Shown: positions 10,583-21,382, counted from the stretch's first letter. The stretch is 64,000 bases of DNA from Pseudoroseomonas cervicalis (GCF_030818485.1 NZ_JAUTAJ010000004.1:434001-498000), one strand, 5' to 3'. Notes: a model not told the origin generated them from the letters alone. Numbers and translations are program-made.

Positions 10583-11317
10583 ATGATCGCCGCACTCGCC
10601 TTCTATGTCTTCGCGGCCATCCTGATCGCGTCCGCGGTCATGGTGGTGACCAGCCGGAACCCCGTGCACAGCGTGCTGTTCCTGATCCTGGCGTTCTTCA
10701 ACGCCGCGGCGCTGTTCCTGATCGCGGGGGCCGAATTCCTGGCGATGATCCTGGTCATCGTCTATGTCGGCGCGGTCGCGGTCCTGTTCCTGTTCATCGT
10801 CATGATGCTGGACATCGACTTCGCGCGGCTGCGCGAGGGCTTCCAGCGCTATGCGCCGATCGGCGCGGTGATCGGGGCCATCCTCTTCCTCGAGCTGCTC
10901 TTCGTCTTCGGCTCCTGGCAGTTCGCGCCCGACGCGGCGGCGCTGCGGCTGAACCCGGCCCCCGATGCCGGGGTGAGCAACACCGAGGCGCTCGGCCTGC
11001 TGGTCTATACGGACTACGTCTTCCTGTTCCAGGTGGCGGGGCTGATCCTGCTGGTCGCGATGATCGGCGCCATCGTGCTGACGCTGCGCGACAAGCCGGC
11101 CAACAGCAAGCGCCAGGACATCGCGGTGCAGGTGGCGCGCGGCGAGGCGGTGACGATGAAGCAGGTGCCGGCGCGCGCCGGCCTCGGCCAGCTTGGCATC
11201 CTGCGGCGCCCGCTGCCGGAGGCGGAGAAGCCCAAGGCGCTGACGCATGACGGGCATGGCGCTCACGGCCACGGGGCCCATGGGCATGACGACCACCATG
11301 GCGGGGGGCACCACTGA
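10583..11317 (+). CDS. nuoJ: NADH-quinone oxidoreductase subunit J
   Basis: NuoJ (ND6) is a membrane-arm subunit with the pi-bulge helix that links quinone chemistry to the proton path. From ATG 10583 ([17 protein letters not shown]) it has 244 residues and five hydrophobic helices. It includes [21 protein letters not shown] in two overlapping stretches. After the last helix a charged cytoplasmic tail of about 75 residues ends in a His/Gly-rich segment (roughly residues 218-244, with about eleven His). An in-frame ATG far upstream would start inside nuoI and is rejected. The stop is one base before the nuoK ATG. Confidence 0.95.
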   Translation: MIAALAFYVFAAILIASAVMVVTSRNPVHSVLFLILAFFNAAALFLIAGAEFLAMILVIVYVGAVAVLFLFIVMMLDIDFARLREGFQRYAPIGAVIGAILFLELLFVFGSWQFAPDAAALRLNPAPDAGVSNTEALGLLVYTDYVFLFQVAGLILLVAMIGAIVLTLRDKPANSKRQDIAVQVARGEAVTMKQVPARAGLGQLGILRRPLPEAEKPKALTHDGHGAHGHGAHGHDDHHGGGHH

Positions 11318-11318
11318 G

Positions 11319-11630
11319 ATGCTGAGCGTCGGCCTTGGCCATTACCTCACGGTGAGCGCGATCCTGCTCGTGCTCGGCGTGTTCGGCATCTTCCTGAACC
11401 GGAAGAACGTCATCGTCATCCTGATGGCGATCGAGCTGATCCTGCTCTCGGTGAACCTGAACCTGGTGGCCTTCTCGGCCGTGCTGCAGGACCTCACCGG
11501 TCAGGTCTTCACCATGTTCGTCCTCACGGTCGCCGCCGCCGAGGCGGCGATCGGCCTGGCCATCGTGGTCATCTATTTCCGCAACCGCGGCAGCATCGAG
11601 GTGGAGGATATCTCCACCCTGAAGGGTTAA
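11319..11630 (+). CDS. nuoK: NADH-quinone oxidoreductase subunit K
   Basis: NuoK (ND4L) is a three-helix membrane subunit with glutamates of the proton path. From ATG 11319 ([14 protein letters not shown]) it has 103 residues, the normal length, with Glu in [18 protein letters not shown] and in [14 protein letters not shown] ribosome site, gcggggggca, lies within the end of nuoJ. A longer form from 11247 would translate the overlapping His-codon region of nuoJ in another frame and is unlikely. Confidence 0.95.
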   Translation: MLSVGLGHYLTVSAILLVLGVFGIFLNRKNVIVILMAIELILLSVNLNLVAFSAVLQDLTGQVFTMFVLTVAAAEAAIGLAIVVIYFRNRGSIEVEDISTLKG

Positions 11631-11635
11631 GGCGC

Positions 11636-13552
11636 ATGTTCGTCGGTGCCGTCTTCTTCCCGCTGCTGGGCGCGTCCATCTCCGGCTTCTTCGGCCGCTG
11701 GATCGGCGACAAGCCCGCGCAATGGGCGACCGTGATCTGCATGGCGCTGGCCGCCTTCTGCGGCCTCTCGGCCTTCGCGCAGGTCGCGCTCGGCCACGCC
11801 CCGGCCACGGTCGAGATCCTGACCTGGCTCGATGTCGGCGGGCTGCAGCTCTCCTGGGCGCTGCGCTACGACACGCTGTCGGCGATGATGGTGGGCATGG
11901 TCACGCTGATCTCGACCATGATCCACCTCTACAGCGTCGGCTACATGTCGCATGACCCGACGCAGCCGCGCTTCTTCGCCTATCTCTCGCTGTTCACCTT
12001 CATGATGCTCATGCTGGTGACGGCCGACAATCTGCTGCAGCTGTTCTTCGGCTGGGAGGGCGTGGGCCTCGCGAGCTACCTGCTGATCGGCTACTGGTAC
12101 GAGAAGGAGAGCGCCAACCGCGCGGCGATGAAGGCCTTCATCGTCAACCGCGTGGGCGATCTGTTCTTCATGCTCGGCATGGCGCTGACCTTCTGGACCT
12201 TCGGCTCCATCGAGTTCAACACCATCTTCCAGGGTGTCGAGGCGGCGCGGCTTCTCACCTTCGCGGGCTTCCCCGTGCTCGAGGTGATCGCGCTGCTGTT
12301 CTTCCTGGGTGCGATGGGCAAGTCGGCGCAGATCGGCCTGCACACCTGGCTGCCGGACGCGATGGAGGGGCCGACCCCGGTCTCCGCCCTGATCCACGCG
12401 GCCACCATGGTGACGGCGGGCGTCTTCCTGATGGCGCGCATGTCGCCGCTGGTCGAATACGCGCCGAACGTGCTGGGCTTCGTCACCGTGATCGGCGCGA
12501 CCACGGCGATCTTCGCCGCCTCGGTCGGCATGGTGCAGAACGACATCAAGCGGGTCATCGCCTATTCGACCTGCTCGCAGCTCGGCTACATGTTCTTCGC
12601 GGTCGGCGTCGGCGCCTATCAGGCGGCGGTGTTCCACCTCTTCACCCACGCCTTCTTCAAGGCGCTGCTGTTCCTGGGCGCGGGCTCCGTCATCCACGCC
12701 ATGTCGGACGAGCAGGATATCCGCCGCATGGGCGGCATCTGGAAGAAGATCCCGGTCACCTACGCCATGTTCTGGATCGGCTCCCTGGCGCTGGCCGGCG
12801 TGCCCTTCTTCGCCGGCTACTACTCCAAGGACATGATCCTGGAGGCGGCCTTCGCCGGCCATGGCTGGACGGCGAAGTATGCCTTCATCATGGGCATGGC
12901 CGCGGCCTTCCTGACCGCCTTCTACTCCTGGCGGCTGATCATCATGACCTTCCACGGCACGCCGCGCGCCGACCATCACACGATGGAGCATGTGCATGAG
13001 AGCCCGGCGGTCATGCTGATCCCGCTCTTCGTGCTGGCGCTGGGCGCGCTGTTCACGGGTGCCTATTTCTACGACAACTTCGTCGGCCATCACTGGGCGG
13101 AGTTCTGGAACGGCGCCATCGTCAACGCGCCGCACAACCACATCATGCACGAGGCGCATGAGGTGCCGTCCTGGGTGCCGCTGGCGCCAACGGTGGCCGG
13201 CATCCTGGGCATCGCCCTGGCCTATGTGTTCTACATGTTCGCCCCCGGCATCCCGGGGCGGATCGCGGCGGCGGTGCCGGGTCTGTACCGCTTCCTGCTG
13301 AACAAGTGGTATTTCGACGAGCTGTATGACCGGCTCTTCGTCCGCCCCGCGCGCTGCCTGGCGCAGCTGCTGTGGAAGGTGGGCGATGTGAAGATCATCG
13401 ACGGCATGCCGAACGGCGCCGCCAGCCTCACCGCGCAGGCCTCCGGCCGGGTGGTGAAGCTGCAATCGGGGCGGGTGGCGAACTACGCCTTCGCGATGAT
13501 CATCGGGCTTGTCCTCTTCGTCTCCATCTTCCTCTTTGGGGTCGGCCGATGA
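11636..13552 (+). CDS. nuoL: NADH-quinone oxidoreductase subunit L
   Basis: NuoL (ND5) is the distal antiporter-like proton-pumping subunit. The 638-residue product has about 16 hydrophobic helices. The conserved helix around [20 protein letters not shown] and then [18 protein letters not shown] hold the channel lysine and histidine. The C-terminal lateral helix region is present. It starts 5 bases after nuoK and its TGA overlaps the nuoM ATG. Confidence 0.97.
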   Translation: MFVGAVFFPLLGASISGFFGRWIGDKPAQWATVICMALAAFCGLSAFAQVALGHAPATVEILTWLDVGGLQLSWALRYDTLSAMMVGMVTLISTMIHLYSVGYMSHDPTQPRFFAYLSLFTFMMLMLVTADNLLQLFFGWEGVGLASYLLIGYWYEKESANRAAMKAFIVNRVGDLFFMLGMALTFWTFGSIEFNTIFQGVEAARLLTFAGFPVLEVIALLFFLGAMGKSAQIGLHTWLPDAMEGPTPVSALIHAATMVTAGVFLMARMSPLVEYAPNVLGFVTVIGATTAIFAASVGMVQNDIKRVIAYSTCSQLGYMFFAVGVGAYQAAVFHLFTHAFFKALLFLGAGSVIHAMSDEQDIRRMGGIWKKIPVTYAMFWIGSLALAGVPFFAGYYSKDMILEAAFAGHGWTAKYAFIMGMAAAFLTAFYSWRLIIMTFHGTPRADHHTMEHVHESPAVMLIPLFVLALGALFTGAYFYDNFVGHHWAEFWNGAIVNAPHNHIMHEAHEVPSWVPLAPTVAGILGIALAYVFYMFAPGIPGRIAAAVPGLYRFLLNKWYFDELYDRLFVRPARCLAQLLWKVGDVKIIDGMPNGAASLTAQASGRVVKLQSGRVANYAFAMIIGLVLFVSIFLFGVGR

Positions 13553-15060
13553 ACGCCGCGGGTTTCCCCCTGCTGTCGCTGCTCACCTTCCTGCCGCTGG
13601 TGGGCGCGGCCATCATCCTGTTCGTGCGGGGGGAGGAGGCGGCGATCGCCTCCAACGCCCGCTGGACGGCGCTGTGGACCAGCCTGATCACCTTCGGCCT
13701 GTCGCTGATCCTGTGGTTCCAGTTCGACAAGTCGACGGCGGATTTCCAGTTCGTTGAGCAGCTGGACTGGATGCCGCAATTCGGCCTCGGCTACCACATG
13801 GGCGTCGACGGCATCTCGGTGCTGTTCGTGCTGCTCTCGACCGCCCTGGTGCCGCTCTGCATCCTCGCCTCCTGGGAGGCGGTGCAGAGCCGGGTGCGCG
13901 AATACATGATCGCCTTCCTGGTCCTCGAGACGATGATGGTCGGCATGTTCAGCACGCTGGACATGGTGCTGTTCTACATCTTCTTCGAGGGCGTGCTGAT
14001 CCCGATGTTCCTGATCATCGGGGTGTGGGGCGGGGCGCGGCGCGTCTATGCCGCCTACAAGCTGTTCCTCTACACGCTGCTCGGCTCGCTGCTGATGCTG
14101 CTGGCGATGCTGCTGCTCTGGTACCAGGCCGGCACCAGCTACATCCCGGCGCTGTTCGAGCTGCGCATCCCCGAGCATGTGCAGACCTGGCTGTTCCTGG
14201 CCTTCCTCGCCTCCTTCGCCGTGAAGGTGCCGATGTGGCCGGTGCACACCTGGCTGCCGGACGCGCATGTCGAGGCGCCGACCGCGGGCTCGGTCATCCT
14301 GGCCGGCGTGCTGCTGAAGATGGGCGCCTATGGCTTCCTGCGCTTCTCGCTGCCGCTGCTGCCACAGGCGACCGAGTTCTTCGCGCCGCTGATCTTCGCG
14401 CTCTCGGTCATCGCCGTGGTCTACACCTCGCTGGTGGCGCTGGCGCAGGAGGACATGAAGAAGCTGATCGCCTATTCCTCGGTCGCCCATATGGGCATCG
14501 TGACGATCGGCATCTTCACCCTGAACCATCAGGGCATCTCCGGCGCCATCTTCCAGATGCTGAGCCATGGCGTGGTCTCCGGCGCGCTCTTCCTCTGCGT
14601 CGGCGTGCTGTATGACCGCGTCCACAGCCGCGAGATCCTGCGCTATGGCGGCGTCGCCAAGGTGATGCCCTCCTACGCCATGGTGTTCATGCTGTTCACC
14701 ATGGGCTCGGTCGCGCTGCCCGGCACCGCCGGCTTCCCGGGCGAGTTCCTGGTGATCGTCGGCGCCTGGAACGCCAATCCCTGGGTGGCGCTGGGCGCCG
14801 GCCTCGGCATGATCCTGGGCGCGGGCTACATGCTCTACCTCTATCGCCGCGTCATCTTCAGCAAGATCACGCGCGAGGACCTGAAGGCGCTGCTGGATCT
14901 CAGCCCGCGCGAATACGTCACCTTCGCGCCGCTGATCCTGCTGACGCTGTGGATGGGGATCTATCCCTCCTCCTTCCTCTCCTTCTTCGAGGCCAGCGTC
15001 GCGGCGCTCGTCACGCGGCATGAAGCCGCGATGGCGCTGCCGCGCCTGGCCGGGATGTGA
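13549..15060 (+). CDS. nuoM: NADH-quinone oxidoreductase subunit M
   Basis: NuoM (ND4) is the second antiporter-like proton-pumping subunit. From ATG 13549 ([16 protein letters not shown]) it has 503 residues and about 14 helices. The channel segments [20 protein letters not shown] and [20 protein letters not shown] are present, and the buried glutamate lies in [11 protein letters not shown]. The start lies inside the nuoL stop (ATGA), suggesting coupling. Confidence 0.97.
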   Translation: MNAAGFPLLSLLTFLPLVGAAIILFVRGEEAAIASNARWTALWTSLITFGLSLILWFQFDKSTADFQFVEQLDWMPQFGLGYHMGVDGISVLFVLLSTALVPLCILASWEAVQSRVREYMIAFLVLETMMVGMFSTLDMVLFYIFFEGVLIPMFLIIGVWGGARRVYAAYKLFLYTLLGSLLMLLAMLLLWYQAGTSYIPALFELRIPEHVQTWLFLAFLASFAVKVPMWPVHTWLPDAHVEAPTAGSVILAGVLLKMGAYGFLRFSLPLLPQATEFFAPLIFALSVIAVVYTSLVALAQEDMKKLIAYSSVAHMGIVTIGIFTLNHQGISGAIFQMLSHGVVSGALFLCVGVLYDRVHSREILRYGGVAKVMPSYAMVFMLFTMGSVALPGTAGFPGEFLVIVGAWNANPWVALGAGLGMILGAGYMLYLYRRVIFSKITREDLKALLDLSPREYVTFAPLILLTLWMGIYPSSFLSFFEASVAALVTRHEAAMALPRLAGM

Positions 15061-15065
15061 CGGGC

Positions 15066-16484
15066 ATGAACTGGACCCTCATCCTCCCCGAGCTGGCGCT
15101 GTCGCTGGTCGGGCTGGTCGCCCTGGTGGCGGGCGTGCTGCCGAAGCGCGACACCCACCAGGCCATCAACATGGCGGTGCTGGGCGGGCTGCTGCTCGCC
15201 GGCGTGCTGGTGATGATGCAGCCCGAGGGCGTGGCCTTCGCCGGGCAGTATGTCTCCGACGCCTTCACCCGCTTCATGAAGCTGCTGGTGGTGGCGGGCG
15301 CCGCGCTCGGCCTGCTGCTGGCGATGGACTGGAACGTGAAGGAGGGCCTGGCCCGCTTCGAGTTCCCGCTGCTGCTGCTGTTCAGCACCGTCGGCATGAT
15401 GGTGATGATCTCGGCCAACGACCTGATCGCGCTCTATATGGGGCTCGAGCTGCTGTCGCTGTCGCTCTACGTGATCGCAGCCTTCAACCGCGACAGCGAG
15501 CGTTCGGCCGAGGCGGGGCTGAAGTATTTCGTGCTGGGCTCGCTGGCCTCGGGCCTGCTGCTCTACGGCTCCAGCCTGATCTATGGCTTCTCCGGCTCGA
15601 CCAATTTCGACCGCATCGCCGATGCGCTGGGGGCGACCGATGGCGCGCCCTTCGGCCTCGTCGTGGGTCTGGTCTTCGTGCTGGCGGCGCTGGCCTTCAA
15701 GGTCTCGGCCGTGCCGTTCCACATGTGGACGCCGGATGTGTATGAGGGCGCGCCGACCCCGGTGACGGCCTTCTTCGCCTCCGCCCCCAAGGTCGCGGCC
15801 ATCGCGCTGCTGACCCGCGTGGCGGCCGGGCCCTTCGGCGACCTGATCGGCCAGTGGCAGCAGGTGATCATCCTGACCTCGCTGGGCTCGATGATCCTGG
15901 GCGCGCTGGCGGCGATCGGGCAGAAGAACATCAAGCGGCTGATGGCCTATTCCTCCATCGGCCATGTCGGCTACGCGCTGATGGGCCTGGCCGTCGGCAG
16001 CGAGCTCGGCCTGCGCGGGTTGCTGCTCTACATGGCGATCTACCTCTTCACCAATGTCGGCGCCTTTGCCGTGCTGGTGGCGATGCGGCGCAAGGGCCGC
16101 GCGCTGGAGGGGATCGACGACCTGGCCGGCCTCGGCAAGTCGGATCCGGCGATGGCGCTGGCCATGGCGCTGTTCATGCTGTCCATGGCGGGCATCCCGC
16201 CGCTGGCCGGCTTCTTCGGCAAGCTCTACGTCTTCCTGGCCGCGGTGCAGGGCGGGTTCTGGACGCTGGCGGTGATCGGCGTGCTGACCTCCGCCGTCTC
16301 GGCCTACTATTATCTGCGCGTGATCAAGGTGATGTATTTCGACGCCGGCGAGGCGCTGGACCCGCGTCCGGCCAGCCTGTCGGTGGTCCTGGCCGGCACG
16401 GGCCTGTTCACCACCTTCTTCTTCCTGTTCCCGGCGCCGTTCCTGGCCGCCGCGCAGGCCGCCGTCGCCGCGCTGATGGGCTGA
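15066..16484 (+). CDS. nuoN: NADH-quinone oxidoreductase subunit N
   Basis: NuoN (ND2) is the third antiporter-like subunit. From ATG 15066 (MNWTLILPELALSLVG) it has 472 residues and about 14 helices, with AFKVSAVPFHMWTPDVYEG and APTPVTAFFASAPKVAA. A GTG at 15057 overlapping the nuoM stop would add only three residues and is equally possible. It is the last nuo gene. The terminator palindrome at 16536 follows. Confidence 0.96.
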   Translation: MNWTLILPELALSLVGLVALVAGVLPKRDTHQAINMAVLGGLLLAGVLVMMQPEGVAFAGQYVSDAFTRFMKLLVVAGAALGLLLAMDWNVKEGLARFEFPLLLLFSTVGMMVMISANDLIALYMGLELLSLSLYVIAAFNRDSERSAEAGLKYFVLGSLASGLLLYGSSLIYGFSGSTNFDRIADALGATDGAPFGLVVGLVFVLAALAFKVSAVPFHMWTPDVYEGAPTPVTAFFASAPKVAAIALLTRVAAGPFGDLIGQWQQVIILTSLGSMILGALAAIGQKNIKRLMAYSSIGHVGYALMGLAVGSELGLRGLLLYMAIYLFTNVGAFAVLVAMRRKGRALEGIDDLAGLGKSDPAMALAMALFMLSMAGIPPLAGFFGKLYVFLAAVQGGFWTLAVIGVLTSAVSAYYYLRVIKVMYFDAGEALDPRPASLSVVLAGTGLFTTFFFLFPAPFLAAAQAAVAALMG

Positions 16485-16510
16485 GAGAGACCCCGTCTCC
16501 CTCCGCCCGC

Positions 16511-16569
16511 GGCAGCCTGATAGAAAAAGATGGGGGTCCGGGGGAATTCCTTCCCCCGGACTCTTTTTT
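16511..16569 (+). repeat. Dispersed intergenic element, copy 1, with terminator palindrome
   Basis: ggcagcctgatagaaaaaga leads into the palindrome: arm gtccgggggaa (16536-16546), loop ttcc, arm ttcccccggac (16551-16561), then tctttttt. It acts as an intrinsic terminator for the nuo operon. The layout (GGCAGC, A-rich run, GGGGTCC, GAATTC-centred stem, T-run) is shared with the copies at 31929 and 47281. Confidence 0.85.
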
Positions 16570-16581
16570 GTTGGGACCGCG

Positions 16582-17307
16582 ATGACCTGGCGCCTGTCGA
16601 TCCATGACGAGCTTCCCAGCACCCAGGATCTGGTGCTGACCGCCGCCCAGGATGGAGAGGCGGGGGGCCTGGCCGTGCTGGCCCGCCGGCAGAGCGCCGG
16701 CCGCGGCACGCAGGGCCGCCCCTGGCGCTCCCCCCAGGGCAATCTCTTTCTGTCGGTCCTGCTGCGCCCGGCGGGCCCGGCGCGGGACCTCCCGCAATGG
16801 TCGCTGCTGGCCGGGCTGGCGGTGGCCGACACCATCTCCGCCTATCTCCCGGACCCTGCGGCGCTGCGGCTGAAATGGCCGAATGACGTGCTGCTGGACG
16901 GTGCGAAGGCCGCCGGCATCCTGACCCAGGGGCAGCCGGATGCGGCGGGCGGCATCGCCTGGCTGGTCTTCGGCATCGGCGTGAACCTGGCCGAGGCCCC
17001 GGTGCTGCCCGATCGCCCGACCGCCAGCCTGGCCCAGCATGCCGGGCAGGCGCCGGAGCCGGTGGCCTTTGCCTGGGCGCTGCTGGCGCGGCTGGATCAT
17101 TGGCGGGCGCGGCAGGAGGCGGAGGGCTTCGCGCCGATCCGCGCCGCCTGGGTGGCGCGCGGCCCCGCCCTGCAGGCGCCGCTGGCCCTGCAGCGGCCGG
17201 AGGGGCGGATGGAAGGCCTCTACCAGGGGTTGACCGAGGATGGGCGATTGCTGCTATGCAGCAAGGACGGCCCCATTGTCGTGGCCTCGGGCGAGATCGC
17301 CGGCTAG
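16582..17307 (+). CDS. birA: Biotin--[acetyl-CoA-carboxylase] ligase
   Basis: BirA activates biotin with ATP and attaches it to the biotin carboxyl carrier protein of acetyl-CoA carboxylase. The 241-residue product has the biotinyl-AMP signature ARRQSAGRGTQGRPWRS (about 36-52), the catalytic-core KWPNDVLLDG and the IGVNLAEAP strand. There is no N-terminal winged-helix domain, so this is the non-regulatory class and not a truncation. Between nuoN and coaX is its usual place in alphaproteobacteria. Confidence 0.93.
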   Translation: MTWRLSIHDELPSTQDLVLTAAQDGEAGGLAVLARRQSAGRGTQGRPWRSPQGNLFLSVLLRPAGPARDLPQWSLLAGLAVADTISAYLPDPAALRLKWPNDVLLDGAKAAGILTQGQPDAAGGIAWLVFGIGVNLAEAPVLPDRPTASLAQHAGQAPEPVAFAWALLARLDHWRARQEAEGFAPIRAAWVARGPALQAPLALQRPEGRMEGLYQGLTEDGRLLLCSKDGPIVVASGEIAG

Positions 17308-17358
17308 AGCGCCGGCGGGACAGGCAAAGGCCGCCATCCGGCCAGGAAGGAATGCCCG

Positions 17359-18177
17359 ATGCTGCTCGCCATCGACGCCGGCAACACCAATGTCGTCTTC
17401 GCCATCCATGATGGCACCGCCTGGCGCGGCCGCTGGCGCATCCGCACCGATGCGGCGCGCACCAGCGACGAATATGCGGTGTGGCTGCTGGCGCTGCTCG
17501 GCCATGCGGGGCTGCGGGCCGGTGACATTTCCCGCTGCGTGCTGGGCACGGTGGTGCCGGCGGCGCTGTACAATCTGCGCCGGCTCTGCCGCGAATGGTT
17601 CGATTGCGAGCCGCTGGTGGCGCGCGCGCCGCTGGATTGGGGCTTCCCCATCCGGGTCGACCAGCCGGAGGAGGTGGGCGCCGACCGGCTGCTGAACGCG
17701 CTCGCCGCCCATCACCATTACCGCGGCCCGCTGGTGGTGATCGATTTCGGCACCGCCACCACCTTCGACGTGGTGGATTCGGATGGCGGCTATCTGGGTG
17801 GGGTGATCGCGCCGGGCATCAACCTGTCGATCGAGGCGCTGCACAAGGCCGCGGCCCGGCTGCCGCGCATCGGCATCGGCCGTCCCCAATCCGTGATCGG
17901 CACCGCCACCGTTCCGGCGATGCAATCCGGCATCTTCTGGGGCTATGTGGGTCTGGTGGAAGGCATTGTCGCCCGCATCCGCGCCGAATATGGCGCCCCG
18001 CTCAAGGTCATCGGCACCGGTGGCCTGGCCCCGCTCTTCGCCGAGGGCACCCCGGTGCTGGAGACCACCGACCCCGATATCACGCTGGAAGGGTTGCGCC
18101 TGTTGGCGGAGCGCAACGCCATCCCCATCTTCCAACGCACGAGTTTGCCTGACGCGCTCCGGTCCGAAGCGGATTGA
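17359..18177 (+). CDS. coaX: Type III pantothenate kinase
   Basis: CoaX phosphorylates pantothenate, the first step of coenzyme A synthesis, and is not feedback-inhibited by CoA. The 272-residue product has the ASKHA-fold phosphate motifs [15 protein letters not shown] (residues 2-16) and [14 protein letters not shown] (around 127-140), and [16 protein letters not shown] ribosome site, aaggaatg, precedes the ATG. The last step of the pathway, coaE, is also in this window near the right end. Confidence 0.95.
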   Translation: MLLAIDAGNTNVVFAIHDGTAWRGRWRIRTDAARTSDEYAVWLLALLGHAGLRAGDISRCVLGTVVPAALYNLRRLCREWFDCEPLVARAPLDWGFPIRVDQPEEVGADRLLNALAAHHHYRGPLVVIDFGTATTFDVVDSDGGYLGGVIAPGINLSIEALHKAAARLPRIGIGRPQSVIGTATVPAMQSGIFWGYVGLVEGIVARIRAEYGAPLKVIGTGGLAPLFAEGTPVLETTDPDITLEGLRLLAERNAIPIFQRTSLPDALRSEAD

Positions 18178-18255
18178 GACGATGCGAGGGCCCAGGAACC
18201 TGCCCCGAGGGGCAATGATTAAACAAACAACAACACTTCCAACTGGCGAGTATCT

Positions 18256-19917
18256 ATGGATCTGGACAACGGAGATTTTGCCTTCATCCCGCTGGGCGGG
18301 ACGGGGGAGATCGGACTCAACCTGAACGTCTACCGATGCGACGGGCAGCTTCTGGCCGTCGATTGCGGCATCGGCTTCGGCGGCGCGGAGCAGCCCGAGG
18401 CCGAGGTGATGGTGCCCGACCCGGCCTGGCTGGCCGAGCGGCGCGACCAGCTGGTCGGCCTGGTGATCACCCATGCGCATGAGGACCATATCGGCGCGGT
18501 CGCGCCGCTCTGGCCGCATCTGCGCTGCCCGGTCTATGCCAGCCCCTTCACCGCCGCCGTGCTGCGCCGCAAGCTGGGCGAGGCCGGCCTTCTGCACCAG
18601 GTGAAGCTGGTCACCGTGCCGCTGGGCGGCTCGGTCGAGCTCGGCCCCTTCGGGCTGCGCTTCATCCGGGTGACGCATTCGGTGCCGGAGCCGCAATCGC
18701 TGGCGATCCGCACCCGCTACGGCACGGTGCTGCACACCGGCGACTGGAAGCTGGACCCCGACCCGCTGGTGGGCGAGCCGGCCGATGAGGCCGCCTTCGC
18801 CGCCCTCGGCGAGGAGGGCGTGCTGGCCATGGTCTGCGACAGCACCAATGCGCTGGTCGAGGGCCATTCCGGCAGCGAGGGGGAGGTGCGCCGCAACATG
18901 ACGGCGCTGATCCGCCAGCTGAAGGGGCGCATCGCCGTCACCTGCTTCGCCACCAACATCGCCCGGATCGAGAGCGTGGCGCTGGCCGCCAAGGCCGCCG
19001 GGCGCCAGGTGGCGCTGTTCGGCCGCAGCCTGCGCAATGCCGAGGCCGCGGCGCGGGAATGCGGCTACCTCAAGGAGGTGCCGCCCTTCCTGACCGAGGA
19101 TGACGCGGATGACGTGCCCGACGACCAGCTGCTGATCATCTGCACCGGCAGCCAGGGCGAGCCGCGCTCGGCCATGGCGAAGATCGCCGCCGACACCCAT
19201 CCCCGCATCTCGCTGGGGGAGGGGGATACGGTGATCTTCTCCTCGCGCATGATCCCGGGCAATGAGCGCGCCATCCTGCGCATGCAGGACGACCTCGCCC
19301 GTGGCGGCTGCAAGGTGATGACGGCCGATGACCACATGGTGCATGTCTCCGGCCATCCGGCGCGGGACGAGCTGAAGCGCCTCTACAGCCTGGTGAAGCC
19401 GCGCTTCGCCGTGCCGGTGCATGGCGAGTGGCGCCACCTGCAGGAGCATGCGGCGCTGGCCCGGCAGATGGGCTCCACCCCCGTGCTGGTCGAGGATGGC
19501 GATGTGCTGCGCCTGGCGCCGCTGGCCGGCGGCAATGCCGCGCCGGAGGTGGTGGAGGGCGTGCCCACCGGCCAGCTGGTGCTGGATGGCGAGCGGCTGC
19601 TGCCGCTGGAGGGCGGCGTGCTCGGCGCCCGCCGGCGCATGCTGTTCAACGGCATCGTCGTGGCCTCGCTGGCGGTCGATCCGTCGGGGCGGGTGCTGGG
19701 GCAGCCGCAGGTCTCGGCCCCCGGCCTGTTCGACATGGCCGATGTCGAGCCGGCGCAGATCGCCGATGAGCTGGCGCGGCTGGTGACCGAGCTGCCGCCG
19801 GAGCTGAAGCGCGAGGATGACACGCTGCGCGATGCCGCGCGCACCGTGCTGCGCAAGGCAGTCTCCCGCCGGCTGCGCAAGCGCCCGGCGGTGGAAATCC
19901 ACCTGCTGCGCGTCTGA
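18256..19917 (+). CDS. rnj: Ribonuclease J
   Basis: RNase J is a metallo-beta-lactamase/beta-CASP ribonuclease with 5'-to-3' exo- and endonuclease activity in rRNA and mRNA processing. The 553-residue product shows the zinc motif THAHEDHIGAVAP (about residues 73-85), the second His motif TGDWKLDPDP, the beta-CASP region starting ICTGSQGEPRSAM, and the HVSGHPARDELK and VPVHGEWRHL histidines. The 78-base gap after coaX is unusually A-rich for this genome (attaaacaaacaacaaca), possibly an unstructured ribosome-loading region. A G+C hairpin follows the stop. Confidence 0.94.
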   Translation: MDLDNGDFAFIPLGGTGEIGLNLNVYRCDGQLLAVDCGIGFGGAEQPEAEVMVPDPAWLAERRDQLVGLVITHAHEDHIGAVAPLWPHLRCPVYASPFTAAVLRRKLGEAGLLHQVKLVTVPLGGSVELGPFGLRFIRVTHSVPEPQSLAIRTRYGTVLHTGDWKLDPDPLVGEPADEAAFAALGEEGVLAMVCDSTNALVEGHSGSEGEVRRNMTALIRQLKGRIAVTCFATNIARIESVALAAKAAGRQVALFGRSLRNAEAAARECGYLKEVPPFLTEDDADDVPDDQLLIICTGSQGEPRSAMAKIAADTHPRISLGEGDTVIFSSRMIPGNERAILRMQDDLARGGCKVMTADDHMVHVSGHPARDELKRLYSLVKPRFAVPVHGEWRHLQEHAALARQMGSTPVLVEDGDVLRLAPLAGGNAAPEVVEGVPTGQLVLDGERLLPLEGGVLGARRRMLFNGIVVASLAVDPSGRVLGQPQVSAPGLFDMADVEPAQIADELARLVTELPPELKREDDTLRDAARTVLRKAVSRRLRKRPAVEIHLLRV

Positions 19918-19926
19918 CGCGACGGG

Positions 19927-19959
19927 GCCGGCAGGGGGCTGGTGGCCCCCTGCGCCGGC
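19927..19959. terminator. Hairpin between convergent rnj and acyltransferase genes
   Basis: The arm gcaggggg (19931-19938) pairs with ccccctgc (19946-19953). The stem extends by gccg/ccggc around a one-base bulge. There is no T-run. It occupies the whole gap between two convergent genes and could serve both strands. Confidence 0.5.
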
Positions 19960-21129
19960 TCAGCGCGCCCTGGCTTCCGCCGTCGCCGGCGAGGAGCGGG
20001 GCGTGGTGGGCGCGAAGGGCGGCAGGGCCCGCGCCAGATGATGCGCCGGGCGCTCCACCAGCCGGAACATCAGCGCGGCCACGGGCAGCGACAGCAGCAC
20101 GGCCAGGGCGCCGATCTGCCAGGGCTCGGCCCGGTCGCGCAGCGCATGGGTCAGCGCCAGCAGCACCGGCATATGCGCCAGGTACAGGCTGAAAGAAATC
20201 TTCCCCAGCCAGAGCAGGCCCGGATGCCGCAGCGAGCGGGCGAAGGGCCCGTCGCGCTGCGCCAGCAGGATCAGCAGGGCGGAGCCGGCGATCACGCCGT
20301 AATCATGCGCCGCCATCGCCATGACCAGCACGGCGAGGCCGGCGGCCAGCGCCTGGGCGCTGTCCAGGGTCTTCGGCGGGCGCAGCGCCAGCACGGCGCC
20401 GGTGGCGAAGGCGGGCAGGAAGCCGGCGCTGGCCGCGAAGGTGGCGGGCAGGCTGCCGCCCAGCGAGACCTGGCCCTCCGGCATGCCGGCCAGCCGCGCC
20501 ACGCCGGCGCCGAGCAGGGCGATGGCCAGCAGCCATTCGGGGCGGTGCCGCAGCAGCAGGGCCAGCGGCAGCAGCAGGGCGATGCGCCATTCATGCACCA
20601 GCGACCACAGCACCGGGTTCAGCTGGAAACCGTCGCCATGCCGCAGCAGCAGCGCCTGGCCGAGCAGGTCGGGCCAGTTCCAGGGGGCGGCCCAGGCGGC
20701 GCCGGCGACGATATGCGGGCTGCCCGGCGGCAGGGGCGCGCGCCAGGTCAGGCTCTGCAGCGCTGCCGAGAGCAGCAGCGCGCCCAGCACCGGCAGGCCG
20801 AGCCGCAGCGCCCGCTGCACCGCGTAATGCGCCCAGCCCGGCCAGGAGAGCACGCTGCCGGGGCTTCGCGCCTCCTGCCGGGCCAGCGCCCGGGTCAGCA
20901 CATAGCCGCTGAGCACGAAGAAGAAGACCACCGCCTGCCGGCCCGTGGCCAGCGGGCGCAAGGGGGTCTCGGCCACCGCCCAGACCAGCCAGCGGGGCAG
21001 GTCGGGCAGGGTCAGCCACACATGGTGCAGCACGACGATCAGGGCGGCGATGCCGCGCAGCGAATCGAGTTCCACCAGCCGGGCGGCGGGTGGGCGGGCG
21101 GTGGTCGAGGCAGGAAGATCGGCCGGCAT
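19960..21129 (-). CDS. Acyltransferase 3 family membrane protein
   Basis: The family transfers acyl groups (often O-acetyl) to surface glycans or other extracytoplasmic substrates. The 389-residue product from ATG 21129 has about ten hydrophobic helices. The typical N-terminal motif is LVELDSLRGIAALIVVLHHVW, in which the His pair is the proposed active site, followed by GRQAVVFFFVLSGYVLTRALAR. GGGAG-type bases lie 4-8 bases before the ATG, whereas a TTG start at 21162 lacks such a site. The substrate cannot be read from sequence and no glycan cluster surrounds it. It is convergent with rnj. Confidence 0.85.
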   Translation of the reverse strand: MPADLPASTTARPPAARLVELDSLRGIAALIVVLHHVWLTLPDLPRWLVWAVAETPLRPLATGRQAVVFFFVLSGYVLTRALARQEARSPGSVLSWPGWAHYAVQRALRLGLPVLGALLLSAALQSLTWRAPLPPGSPHIVAGAAWAAPWNWPDLLGQALLLRHGDGFQLNPVLWSLVHEWRIALLLPLALLLRHRPEWLLAIALLGAGVARLAGMPEGQVSLGGSLPATFAASAGFLPAFATGAVLALRPPKTLDSAQALAAGLAVLVMAMAAHDYGVIAGSALLILLAQRDGPFARSLRHPGLLWLGKISFSLYLAHMPVLLALTHALRDRAEPWQIGALAVLLSLPVAALMFRLVERPAHHLARALPPFAPTTPRSSPATAEARAR

Positions 21130-21382
21130 GGCGCTCCCGGATCCGGACGGGCCAACGCGCAAGGCGGCGGCCGGGGACGGTGAGATGCGGTCATCGGCGG
21201 TGGACCGCAGGCGGGCCCCTCAGCTTGGGCGAGGGGATGGCAGGGCCAACCCCCGATCACGCACTCGGTTGCGCCGCACCCATCACGGTGGGGCGAGCCC
21301 CCCTCCCGCCGCGGGGCAGGCCGGCCCTTCCTCGCCGCCGCGCCAGCGCCTATGTCCCCGGAGCGACGGAGGGAAGGCTGCG

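Noticed and set aside
16582..17307. birA as a gene truncated of its DNA-binding domain
   Set aside because: The monofunctional ligase without the winged helix is normal, and start site and length fit.
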